From NCBI GenBank assembly GCA_004380135.1, contig QXCR01000007.1:337013-401012 (forward strand): 64,000 bases of DNA. Reading direction: 5' to 3'. Below, piece by piece: positions 12,063-23,232 of the stretch. Both the position numbers and the translations under genes were made by a program. This stretch comes from Stemphylium vesicarium (taxonomy: Eukaryota > Ascomycota > Dothideomycetes > Pleosporales > Pleosporaceae). Positions within the stretch are counted from its first letter, which is position 1. Each line of letters begins with the position of its first letter. The notes under the pieces were generated by a model. It was not told the DNA's origin. It made no database searches and worked only from the letters and a program-made list of their open reading frames with translations.

Positions 12063-12371
12063 CTCATAGTAGTACTAGGATTAAAAGGGCGAGGTGAAAA
12101 GATAAGAGGATATGAGATACTAGACATGTAAAATAAAGAGACGAGAAGGAAACATGCGTAAGTGTGAAAAGTAAGATGGATGGATGAAATTGTAATATCG
12201 ATTTCACTACTACCACTTTCACCGTCACCGTTACTTATTGCTATTGAGACGTTGTCAGGCAGGTTTGCAAAATCCCAACTAAAAGACGCAGTAAAACTCA
12301 AATCGCCGAGGACGCGAAAGAGCAAAGATGGTTCATTCCCTTCTCCCCCTTTTAGAAAGAGAAGGATAAAA
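12063..12371. other. Convergent 3' region between microgene and SWA2
   Basis: This AT-rich interval of about 310 bp lies between the stop codons of two convergent genes and presumably holds both 3' UTRs. I see no coding signal in it. Confidence 0.5.
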
Positions 12372-15359
12372 CTACAGGTTATTGTCTGCCTTGAACTTAT
12401 CCCAAGCTTCATTAAGTGTGGCAAAGACAGCCGCACTAATCATCTTCTGCTCCGTCGTCGCGTCTTGAGATATCTATTTCCATATTAGCGAGACATTCAC
12501 TTATGAAAGACTTCATACCACCACCACCACGCTCACCCTCTGAAATAATGATGAATGAAGGAGAGAAGAAGATTGAGAAAAATATACCTTGTCAGGATGA
12601 ACCTTTGCAATAGCCTTCATATAGATAATCTTGACTTTATTCGGCATGACCAAATCGCCCATGTTGACCTTCTTCCATCCAGCATCCTCCCAAAGCACTT
12701 TATCCAGGCTGCCGAGCAAGGCGCGCAGGTTGTCTGACTTAGTACCTTTCCAGGCAATGAGTTTGGCGTCGACTTGATCTGTGAGAGCGAATTTCTCGTC
12801 GTCTGCGCGCTCGGCGGCTGCGTTGGCGGCTTTCATTCGTTTTACGGCTTCCGAGTCCTTCGCAGGACCGCCGCCGCCGCCGAGATCGGACATGGCTGAT
12901 GGTCGGGGAGCTGGTTTACGGGCTGGAGGTGGGCGTTTCGCTGCAGCTGCAGGCTTGTTGTTATTGCCGTTGGCGGCTTTCTCGCAACGATTGCGACCTG
13001 AGATGGAGATGGCGCCACCGACACCGTTTTGGACGGCTTCTTTCCATACGCCGTGGGCTTCCGACCACTTCTCCATGTTCTCAAGGGCTTCAGCCTTTCG
13101 CATAAGGGCTTTTCCGTAGAACTCTTTCATGTCTTTTTCACCTTCCATGCCGCCTGTAGCAATCTTTTCGCCTTCACCCTTGGATACTCCGATGATAGCC
13201 AGTGCAGCTTCAGCGTCGGCAATTGCTGCTTTCGGGTCACCGACTTTGATATTTGTGACGGCGCGATTGCAAAGCACGATGATGGTCACAGGATGCGATT
13301 GGGGAAGAGGACTAAGCGCAGAAGAGTAGGCGGCATGGGCAGCGGAATAGTCTCCACGTTTGAATGCTTCCGATCCCTTTTGTCGGTCGGTCGAGGATGA
13401 ATTGAGAGCGGAAGGCGAGACCGGAGGTATTTGTCGGGGAGGAGCTTTCGGTCTAGGGGGTGTTGGCGTGCGCGCTGGACTTTGAGCTGTCGAGCTCGCC
13501 GTTGCTTGCAGGAAGGGGTTCTTGGACTGAGGTGACACTGGCTGACGGGTGGATTGTTTTGATGAAGTGGGTTCCGGAGAGAAAAGATCGACCTGTGGCT
13601 CTGGTTGGGGCGTAGCCTTTTTCCGGCGTGCTGGACTAACGTATGCCTGAGCGCTCTTTTCTTCCACCTCTTCACGGGTCAAACGTGTTGCCGGTCGCTT
13701 ATCTAAACTAGGTGGTTGTCTTTGGGATGGTGATTGGGATGACATGCGATCAGGGTAGCCGCTGCTTCTAGCCTCCTGCTCCCTCCTTTGCCGCACTGGC
13801 AGTGGCTCAGCCTGATGGCGCATTTCGCTCGTTCGAGAAGGCTTAGCAGGCCGGCCACCGGCCTCTAACATCATAGCCTCATCCGTTGCTGACTGCTCTG
13901 CTCTTTGCTGTCTACCTGGGCGGGGAGCAGCTTCGGCTGCTTGTGCATCTCGCATCCACTTGGGCACGTTAGGATCACCCTCTTGCTGGAAATCAGCCAT
14001 GGCCTTTTGTACCTGCTTACGGCCCGTCTTCCAGAGAGAGTTTGCGGATTTGAACAGGTTGTTGCCAATTTCCGAAGCCATTTGTGTTACGTCCTTCTCT
14101 TGACCGTCTGGTCTACGGGAACCGGACCGACTTCGTGCCTCATCGTCTTGCATCCAAGCTGGCCTGGATCCACCTGCACGAGGTTCTCTTGACGATTCAC
14201 GGCCAGCTTGCCTGCTGTTTCCACGTCTCGGGCGTTCTTCCAAGTCTTCGTGTTCGTGACGTGATCGATCGCGACTCTGTGGCTGTGTCTTCTGCTTCGC
14301 CTCGGCATGTGCCTGGTTCAGTAGCCATCCTACTGCAGCCTGCACGTCCAGACCAGACTCGGTAGTAGCCAATGCGATTGCCGACTTTTCAGCCGGGAAT
14401 CCCATATCCACCAACTCAGCAACAGCCTTGTCATGCGCATTCTGAGGGCCTGGAGAAGGACGTCCAGTCTCCAAAGGTGCCTCGTCGACGACCGATCTGG
14501 GTTCCTCCTTCTGCTGGAACTCTGAAACAGGTTTCCCCAACAGGCCTAGTATATCGTCGTCGGCATCGTTGGTTGGAGGTGGGGGTGCAGGCGAGACCGA
14601 CTTCTGCGCCATTTGCTTGAGGCCGAACATGTCGTCATCATCGTCCATGAGCGCATTGATGCTGGACGAGGGCTGTGGCAGTGGCGTATTGCCGCGGGAT
14701 ACATTGGAACTGTATGCGGGTGTGCTGCGGCCACTGCCTTGCGAGGGGACGGGGAAGTGGCTGGAGCTGTCTACGGGAGCTGCTGAATTGAAGGCTGCTA
14801 ACAGGTCAGCTTCATTAGGCGAGGTCACTTCAGGCCGTCTTGAGCTAGTGTCTAAGCCTGCGAACGGCTTATTGATGGTTTGCGATAGGCGCGCGTTGGT
14901 GAAGGGGTTGTTGGAAGCTCGAGGGGCAGCGAATGCTGCAGGCTCCGGTGTACTCTTCCCACTGCCCAACGTGTCCCAATGCTGCGAATCGGCACCGCCA
15001 AATGTAGAGTCGTATAGCTTGCGCTTCTCAGCCTCTGCCCTTGCCTTTTCCTCTTGTAATTGCTTCTGCCGTTCCTGGAGGGAGAGGTTGTTCGTCGAGT
15101 CTTTGGGCTTATTAGAGGACACGAGAGCAGCGAAGCTATCGTTTCCTGGGGTGGCTGGTTTCGAGGGCGCCTTGAAAGGCTGGCTGCCACTGAGGCTTGT
15201 GCCTACGCCAGACTGCTGGGCGGAAAGCGTAGAGAGAGGGGTAGATCGGCCGGAGAGCTGGGGCGTGGGGCTTTGACGGAAGGGTGGGAAGGCCGCGGGG
15301 GTGCTGCTGGCGGGCTTTTTGGAGGGCTGGGACCAGTCAAGGCCAGCTAGGTCATCCAT
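12372..15359 (-). CDS. swa2: Auxilin-like clathrin-uncoating factor (SWA2 family): UBA, TPR, J domain
   Basis: Exons 15359-12588 and 12473-12372 on the minus strand, joined over a 114-bp intron in phase 0, give 957 residues. The N-terminal 300 residues are disordered, with Asp/Phe-type motifs (DDDDMFGL, DDDILGLLG) as in clathrin or adaptor binders. A UBA domain follows at about residues 308-352 (VAELVDMGFPAEKSAIAL). A TPR region begins near 655 (AFKRGDYSAAHAAYSSAL). The C-terminal J domain ends in AKVHPDK, then ISQDATTEQKMISAAVFATL and AWDKFKADNNL. The HPD triad that stimulates Hsp70 lies just before the intron. This order is that of yeast Swa2, which recruits Hsp70 to strip clathrin from vesicles and supports ER inheritance. 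Without the final exon the J domain would lack its last helix. Confidence 0.95.
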
Positions 15360-17644
15360 TGCGATTGTGGTGTTATCTTGGACGTTTCAAAGAGCGTGCA
15401 AAAGGAAAGTCATATCATGATTGTGTGTTGGGTCTATCAAATGTCAAGGTTGGCTGTATTGACCGCTGCCACATGGTCGGGCGCGCTTGCCCGCTTCGCG
15501 CCACAGGTACAGCCGCAACACGTGACGTATGCAGGGTCCACGGTAGTCGACAACTGTCAATGAACGGCAAAAACAACAACCGTTCATGGCACTTTGTATG
15601 TCTTTGTGCGAGACACAGCGCCCACGCGTTCAAGGGTTGGTTTTCGAAGTAGCAAAATTCCAACTGTCATCTTGCAGACTTGCCTTCCTCCACAAAGACA
15701 GATGGCGGCTCGACTACCGGATGACATTTCTTGCTGCACGGGGCAAGGGAGCTTTTCGTCATGGCACAGGCAAAAAGTGCCGAGAAGTGCATCAGGACAT
15801 GTCACACGTAGAGTGCTGACGGAGCGTGATCCGCCTGTGCAGCTCCCCGCAGGCACGGAGAATGTCGCACAGTCCGAGTTACATCGAGCGTGTTCCTGAA
15901 GCAGGTGGTTGCGTCCGTACCTTGCAACTGCATTGGTGTGAGCAGTTCCTCCGAGTTTTGCACCGCAGCGCATCGATCGCCGGATAAAGGGTAAACAGTA
16001 AGGTAAACAATCGGTCATGGGTCTCAAAGAGGAGTCGGGCAACTGGCAGGTGGGACGCACGAATGGCATGTTCGCATCCGGATCCACAGCTGTCAGGTTA
16101 AGATTTGGTCAGTGTGATGGTGCTTCGAACCGCGACCGCGGAGATGGAGACCGCAGCACGTCCTGGCGCGAGCGGACTGTCCCGACTGCGCGACCCCTGA
16201 AATGAGCGTCGCATTGCAAGGCATCCCTCACCAGCAGCCTCGAATCGACATGATTCGGCTCGGTGGTTGTGACCTCTGACTCGGGCCGAAAGCGGACGAT
16301 GGTCATTACTCAGGGGCGGCACGGCACCCGAAGCCGCGAGCGCTTTAGTGCTGCCAGTGTCGAGAGGAACTGGAGACGTGGGCGATTGCTTTCGGCAAAT
16401 GTTCAGGAATTGTTCGGCTGTCGACTGGGCAATGTTTGGCTATGCACACAGGGCGTCTTATTAGGCTGATGACAAACGCCAGGTCGAGCATCGACTCGGA
16501 CGGGAGGGGCAGGCCACGCTCGACGCTCAGATAATATGGCGGATTTGCCGAGCCGCAAACCCGCGGCCACGGTATCAGAGCTGTGCCTCCCGCGCCTCCC
16601 CGATGTAAGCGATAGGGGGGATGACTCGACATGTGGACTCATGCAAGCACTATTACTAAGACATGGCAGTCGGAGCAGCTGGGGGACGCAAGTTGAAGGT
16701 TTGGCGAATGCCCAATATCAAATAGCAGCATCGGGCCCTTTTCAGGTCGCAGAGACGGACTGGACTGGCTCGGGCATGACGGGTGTCAGTGACGAACGAC
16801 ACGAAGGTGCGTTTTATATGTGCACGCCCTCGCTAGCCGTCTTGGGGGCACGGCCGATGGCGAGGTACCATGCCCTACTGAGCATGGAGCATGTCCCGCT
16901 CAATGGACTCGGCGGTACTGGAGGAGCCTAGAGCGAACGGTACATAGGCCAGGCACGAACGAGTGACTATGCCGTCCAGGGAAGCGACTGCGTGTTCGCA
17001 TCCATAGACGCGACAAGGCAGCCGAGACCCTGCAGACCAGGCTGCGTGTTTCAGCGTGTGTGCGGCTTCGAGAAGGGCATGTCACTGGCGGGCGGTAGAG
17101 TTGCAGGCGGTCCCCCCGGTCTGCCCAGGTGCCTTTCTCAGGAACGCTCGAGGGTTTATTGCTCGCCGACTAGCGCCGTCCGTCGAGCCGTCCATTTGAC
17201 GCGGAAGAGCCAGGGGGGCCAACACTCGGACGGCAGCGCCTATGCTGCTGGTGCTGCACGAGATACATTACTCTTCACCACGAGGCGACGCGTCTGCCAC
17301 GGCCCCTGGCTGCTCTGTGAAGCGACTTTTCAAACTTTGCCAGTCCTTCTCTGCGTCCCCGGCCCTTACCCCCCAAATCGCACTTGCTGGCTGCAGCCCC
17401 GGTGGACTCTCCCCTCGCCCGCACACGTGAGGATCCCCTTGCATACCAAGCTCCACCTCGTAGTCGCTTCCGGTTTCTTCGTCCAGGGATCTCCCGGTAA
17501 CGGTTCCGCCCAGCCAACAAGCGCAGCGATCGCCGTCTTTCGAGCAACCTCGACCGACTTGAACGTGCTTTCCTACTCCCCAGCAAACTTCGCCAGAAAT
17601 CGACTCCTGCCCGCACATCTCGTCTTCCAGTCGTCGCGGCCAGC
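15360..17644. promoter_or_regulatory. Divergent promoter region, SWA2 and URC4
   Basis: This 2.3-kb interval lies between two divergent genes. Frames present on both strands have odd composition and no domains. The segment 17270-17644 is strongly C/T-rich and is probably the core promoter and leader of URC4. I see no further gene. Confidence 0.5.
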
Positions 17645-19280
17645 ATGCGTCTCTTCAATCGCAAGAGCTCCAAGCCTCAGGTTTCTCCTAACGGCAGCCA
17701 ACCCAACAGTTCCAATGGCTCGTTGCGCTCTCCTGGACCCACTCCCAATGGCTCTCGCCCTACCAGCTTTCCAGACGTCCCTCTGCCCAAGGCCCCAGAT
17801 CCATCGCTCGACCCCGCCGGCTACTTGCGCAGCATCCATGCCGTGCGCGAGCGCTCCAAGCTGGTCCTCGAAAAGGCCAAGAAGAACCAGCTCAAGCACT
17901 TCACTGTCGACATGAGCAAATTCGGAGATGTCGCGAGCTTTGTAGTGTCCATTATCAAGGTGAGAATGTTCCTGTCCAAGCATGCCTTGTCAGCGCTTTG
18001 CTCTAACGCGACTCCAGCGCGATTATGCGCCAGACTACGCTTCAATCCCAGCCCATGGCAGATGGCAGCACTTTGAGGTGGGTGGCCGGCCGCGAATCGA
18101 CCAACTCATGGCGTCATGGCCGTCCACCGTCGACAATCAAGAGCGCACCCGCCGCCTGATTGATCTTTTCCTTGTTTCTGTCCTGCTAGATGCAGGCGCT
18201 GGAACCAAGTGGCAATACAAGAGCAAGGAGTCCGGCAAGATCTACCGCCGCAGCGAAGGTCTAGCCGTCGCCAGTCTGGAGATGTTCAAGGCGGGCACAT
18301 TCAGCAGCGACCCCAAAGAACCTAACATGGTGGACAGTGCGGGGCTGAAGAAGCTGGACGTCGCGACAGTGGCTCGTGGCTTGCAAGTGTCAGCCTCCAA
18401 CCCAATAGATGGCCTGGAGGGCCGCACCAGCCTGCTCCTTCGTCTCGCAGAAGCGCTCCAAAACCAAGAAGTCTTCGGCCTCGAAGCGCGCCCAGGAAAC
18501 ATGCTCGGTAGGCACGCCCGCGCCCATGTATGACTTGCGCTAACACGACTAGACTACCTCCTCTCACATCCGACCACCCAAGCCGCTTCTGTCCCTATCA
18601 TTCCTCTCCCTACCCTCTGGAATACTCTCATGGACAGTCTGACGCCAATCTGGCCTGCATCGAGAACTCAGATCGACGGCGTATCCATGGGCGACGCATG
18701 GCCTTGCTCCGTCATGCCGTCACATCCAACGCACCCATGGGAGAACATTGTCCCCTTCCACAAGCTCACTCAGTGGCTGACATACTCGCTCATGGTTCCC
18801 ATGACCAAACTTCTTCATGTACACTTCGCCGGCGCCGAGCTCCTGACTGGACTGCCAGAATACCGAAACGGCGGCCTATTCATCGACGTGGGTCTCCTAA
18901 CATTGAAACCCGAAGACCAAAAACGTGGACTCGCACAATACCAGCGGAACGCACAGCAAACAGGACAGCCGAGCATGGAGGTGGTCCCCATGTTCACAGC
19001 CGACGACGATGTAATTGTGGAGTGGCGCGCAGTCACAGTTGGACTGCTCGACGACCTACTGACCGACGTAAACCAATTGTTGGGCTTGAGCGGGTCAGCC
19101 AAGCTGAACCTGGCTCAGATGCTCGAAGCGGGTAGCTGGAAGGTAAGTTTGACGCGACACCAAAACCATTGGAGCGCCACTGACTCGCAATAACAGGGAG
19201 GTCGAGAAATTGCCGAAGTGTCGCGGCCCAACACTAAAGAACCGCCGATCATGATCCTGTCGGACGGCACTGTTTTCTAA
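17645..19280 (+). CDS. urc4: Uracil catabolism protein 4 (DUF1688)
   Basis: Four exons, 17645-17959, 18018-18507, 18553-19142 and 19197-19280, give 492 residues. The introns are 58, 45 and 54 bp with CTAAC-type branch sites. After a Ser/Pro-rich start, the DUF1688 signature runs through the protein: YLRSIHAVRERSKLVLEKA, HGRWQHFEVGGRPRID, LLDAGAGTKWQYKSKESG, RSEGLAVASLEMF, then PWENIVPFHKLTQWLTYSL. The last exon supplies the invariant ending GGREIAEVSRP ... SDGTVF. In yeasts, URC4 (URG3 in fission yeast) is needed to use uracil as a nitrogen source by the URC pathway and is thought to be cytosolic; its chemistry is not settled. The other URC genes are not in this window. GTR1 follows on the same strand. 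Confidence 0.95.
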
Positions 19281-20043
19281 GATACCCCTTTCTTCGATTA
19301 TTCCGCGTTCCTTTCGCTTCATTCCCATGCGGACGGCGTGCAGCAGCGGAAGCACGCTCCCGATCTTGAGGGCATTCCTCACCTATGCCGCAACAAGGAC
19401 CTTCTAATTATGGCCCAGTGGATGGCATTTTATGATACACGATCTTGACGGTCGCACTTGGTGGCACAGCCTTTTGTCCATATGTTCTGCTTCGTCACAT
19501 GGGCCACGTGTACGTCTTGTTATTATCCACCATGCGCTGGCGATGCGACAGCTATCTGTTCCCTTTGTTATAATAATGGGCGAGTTTTACCATGGAGCTT
19601 TTTTTGGGAAGAAACAACTGTTTGGGAACACAAGTAGCTATGCAGTAGTGCACCTGTTGAATGAGAGCCAATGCCTTGCGAATGCGCGACTGGCACAATT
19701 CCAATTCATTTTCCAAGCTACTTGAATACAGGCTGATTGGTACGACGTTAACTCTCGCTTGTGGGACGTGCTTCTTGCTTGGTGTGTGAATATTCTGTTC
19801 CCGCTCCGACGAGTGTTTCAGCATTGGCAATGCAGGGATGGCCCTCTACAAGTCCCACGTGCGCGTGCTGAAGAGTGCGGAGGGCGGAAGTGCCCCACTG
19901 CCAAGCAGAGGGCATGCGCAGCTGGCAAGGTCGCGTCAAAGCTCCCAGTCTCCCACTCACATAGCTACTACGTGTTTACCGTACGTCATTCCATCACCAA
20001 GCACCACGTGAAGCTTTCGCATTACTATCGCAACACGGTAAAG
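19281..20043. promoter_or_regulatory. Intergenic region upstream of GTR1
   Basis: This holds the URC4 3' region and the GTR1 promoter. A CACGTG box lies at 20005-20010, about 35 bp before the GTR1 ATG. It is a possible bHLH site or part of the leader. No separate gene is supported. Confidence 0.4.
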
Positions 20044-21210
20044 ATGAATTCAGTCAAGCGTCAGAAGCAGCGCAAGGTGCTGCTAATGGGCAAGAGCGGA
20101 GCTGGCAAGTCGTCGATGAGAAGCATCGTCTTTAGTAACTACGTTGCGAAGGATGTACGTAGGCTGGGCGCGACCATCGATGTCGAGCACAGTAATATCA
20201 AATTTATGGGCAACCTCATGCTCAACCTCTGGGACTGCGGAGGGTAAGAGCACCACCAGATGCTTTTGTCAGCCCGTGTAAGCTAACTCGTGCCAGTCAA
20301 GACGGCTTCGTCGAAAACTATCTCAATCAATCTAGGTCCCACGTCTTTGGCTCTGTCGCCGTACTCATCTTCGTCTTCGATATCGAATCACGCGAGTTCG
20401 CAGCCGACGTAGTTTCCTACTCGAATATCATTCGCGCCCTCCACGAAGGCAGTCCCAGCGCAAAGGTCTTCTGCCTCATACACAAGATGGATCTCGTGCA
20501 AGCCCGCCTACGCCAGGCCATGTTCGACGAGCGCGCAGAGTACATCCGGGAAGCTAGCGAGGGTTTCAAGGACACGGTTGAGTTCTTCGCAACAAGCATC
20601 TGGGACCAGAGCTTGTACAAAGCCTGGACCAAGATCATCTACTACCTGATACCAAACGCCGGCACTATTGAGGCGTTGCTGGAACAGCTTGCCGAAGTTA
20701 TTGATGCAAGGGAATTGATATTGTACGAGCGGACAACCTGTCTTACTGTAGCTCACGTTACGCGGCAGACTGAGGAGTCCAATCCCTTTACTGATCGCTT
20801 CGAACGCATCTCAAGCATCCTCAAAACGCACAAGCAGAGCATGGCGTATGTACTTTTCTGACTTGACCATCGACAACATGCTAACCTACAACTCTAGTAA
20901 ACACACCAACATCCCCGCTGGCAGCGCAAATTTTGCCGAAATGCAAATCAAGACCGGTCGTTTCATGTTCTTCATCACCCGCCTCACAGAAAACACCAAC
21001 CTCGCCGTCGCTATCCCACCTTCCGAACAAGTCTTCAATGCCGCACGCGTAAACATCTTTCAAGTGCGACCCAAGTTCGCTGAGCTAGACATAGCGGCTA
21101 AGCCCCGCCCTCCAATACAACAAGCCTTTGCTGGGTCCGCGGACACCAGCGGGGATGGTGCAGAGAAGGGCAAGGGGAGAGAGACAGCAATGCATGGCTC
21201 TGGAATGTAG
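20044..21210 (+). CDS. gtr1: Rag-type small GTPase GTR1 (EGO/TORC1 signalling)
   Basis: Three exons, 20044-20243, 20297-20845 and 20898-21210, with introns of 53 and 52 bp, give 353 residues. The Walker A loop is at residues 16-23 (GKSGAGKS). The switch region FSNYVAKDVRRLGATIDVEH and the NLWDCGGQ motif, restored across intron 1, are diagnostic of the RagA/Gtr1 branch. The base-recognition motif appears as HKMDL. The C-terminal half is the roadblock-like dimerisation domain. Gtr1 pairs with Gtr2 on the vacuole and activates TORC1 when amino acids are available. The last 45 or so residues (AKPRPPIQQAF onward) are Gly/Ser/Lys-rich and extend beyond yeast Gtr1 (about 310 residues). Confidence 0.96.
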
Positions 21211-23232
21211 GAGACAGAAGAGTATCACAGCGATGCAATACTATAAAAGAGCTGGCACATGGTCCGCTACTGGAAGATGGGTTGTGGTCGACGCGAAATG
21301 GTGCGTGGAATGCACACAAAGACTAAGCAGAGCGAGTCGCCAAAGCCCAAATCTCCCTGCGACATTTCCATCCACTGCTTGGTGAGCTTGCAATTCCATG
21401 ACTGGCACCGAGAGACGAGTTTTTCTTGGCGGCGGGGAAGAGTTGGCGCATTTCCCCGGAGATTCAGATCTGGAAGTGTACCAGGCATCAAGGGACATAT
21501 GCTCGGATTCCATCCCTTCAGGGATGTCTTCCAAAATATACGCAACGAGGATGCTGACACGAGATCCGAAGCGTTGCATCCTCCGTAACCCATTGCACAC
21601 CATCGCGAAGGGGAAGCGAACCACGTACGCGATTCTACCGGACAAGAGACTGATGCAGGGAATACGGCATACAGCTCGGAGTCGCCGAATGGCTGGTGCA
21701 CTACACAACGCTGCATGTAAGTGAAGACTAGATGGCATGCGCCATTCTCATTCTTGCGAACAAAGGCGCTTTGCATCCAACCATTTTAAATTATCAAAAA
21801 ATCAATAAACAGTTAAAACTCGTCCTGCAATCCAAGGGAGGAATGTGCACACAAATGAGCGCTTACAGCGGCAGTCAGTCTACCGCTCGCTGCCTCTACC
21901 AACCCCGCGAAACCCATCCACTCTCAAGAAAATATCCAGCAAAGAGGCGCACATGCATAATGAGGGGTGGTCTCGACTCTCCGTCATCCAATGCTAAGCT
22001 GACCCTTGCTGCAAATCTCAGCATTTAAGGTTGGCACCACTTTGCCTCACTTGGGTTAAGAGCAGCAGCATGTACGAGGGAAGCCAAGCGAAAATGCGGG
22101 GAAAGCATGCGCCTGCTCGTCGTCGCAAGCTTGACGACGCAAAGCCTTTCTTTGCTCACCCGCCGTTTCGCTTCTTGATGCGACGAAGAAGTTCACCAAG
22201 ATATGCTTTTGCTGAGTCGCCTCAGGCTTACTTGTATGGTATGTACACCGGTAGCTTAGAGTCTTGTGTTGCCGCGACTTGGTGATGTTTCTGCGACAGT
22301 ACATGTACCGGTCAAGGCTGTTTTCGTTTCTTTTCCGGTGGCTGGGCTGACTTCAAAGCTCCCCGTGTCTTAGAATGTTCCTCTTCGAATGATTGCATGC
22401 ATGCGGTTTGAAGTTGACGGCTGCGCTCGCTCGCGCCCCCGTGTTAGGCTCCAGTGCTGAAGGGGGTTGCAGCTTGACTGCTTGGCTGGTAAGCCCGATC
22501 TTTGTTGTTGGTCCATTTGTGAGAGGCTTCCAAGATCGATGCTGAGAATGCCAAGACTGCGTGTAATATGCGCTCGTGATGGTTGTGGTGTTGGGTAGTG
22601 CTACTGTCCTTTCTGTCTGGCTACTGTCGAATTTACCATACTCGCCCTTGACGGTCGCTGGAAGCCTTCCAAGCTGGGGCTGAGCAAGAGCAAGCTCATC
22701 GTCTCTCGACTTTGACAAGCTACGCAGAGACGATTTGGGCACCCTGGGCTGATTATCCGGACATGCGTGGTTTTTGCGTCCTCCACTTGAACCGCTGGGG
22801 ACAAGGCGGAACACTGTTGGCCAAGGCGCATCCAAGAAGAGCAAATGTGAGCGCCGAGGCGTATACTCCACCTTACACCTGCACGCCACCGACGTCCACC
22901 TTCACCGGGGATAAATGCATACTGCATAGTCATGTTGTTTCTCTCTATTGCATCATTGGCTGCCTGTTGTGTAGCGCGTGATCTCGTCAGCCCTGGCAGA
23001 AGTGAAGGAGAGCAATGAGTCAATTGGCACCCCAACCCGCGCCAGAGCTGAAAGCAATCAGCCTTTCTGGAAAGAGCAAAGGCATATAAGTCTTGTGACA
23101 CCGCACACAAGGCTTGCAGGGTGGTCATTGCTTTTGAAGCTCCCCCGCGTTCAAATATTAAGCCACCCAGCCCCAAGGTATTGGTGTTGAAAGATACTAC
23201 TCGAGTTAAATCGCCCAATCGACTGATCATTC
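21211..23232. other. Intergenic, no supported gene
   Basis: This is two kilobases between GTR1 and the MFS transporter, both on the plus strand. The longest frame (22601-23230, minus, 209 codons) lacks domain features and overlaps other open frames, so it is treated as chance. The final 300 bp are likely the transporter promoter. Confidence 0.5.

Noticed and set aside
16992..17915. Open frame of 307 codons upstream of and overlapping URC4
   Set aside because: It overlaps URC4 exon 1 in another frame, has no domain, and its composition is Pro/Arg/Ser/Cys-rich and random-like.
22601..23230. Minus-strand frame of 209 codons before the MFS gene
   Set aside because: It has no domain and overlaps other open frames and the probable transporter promoter.
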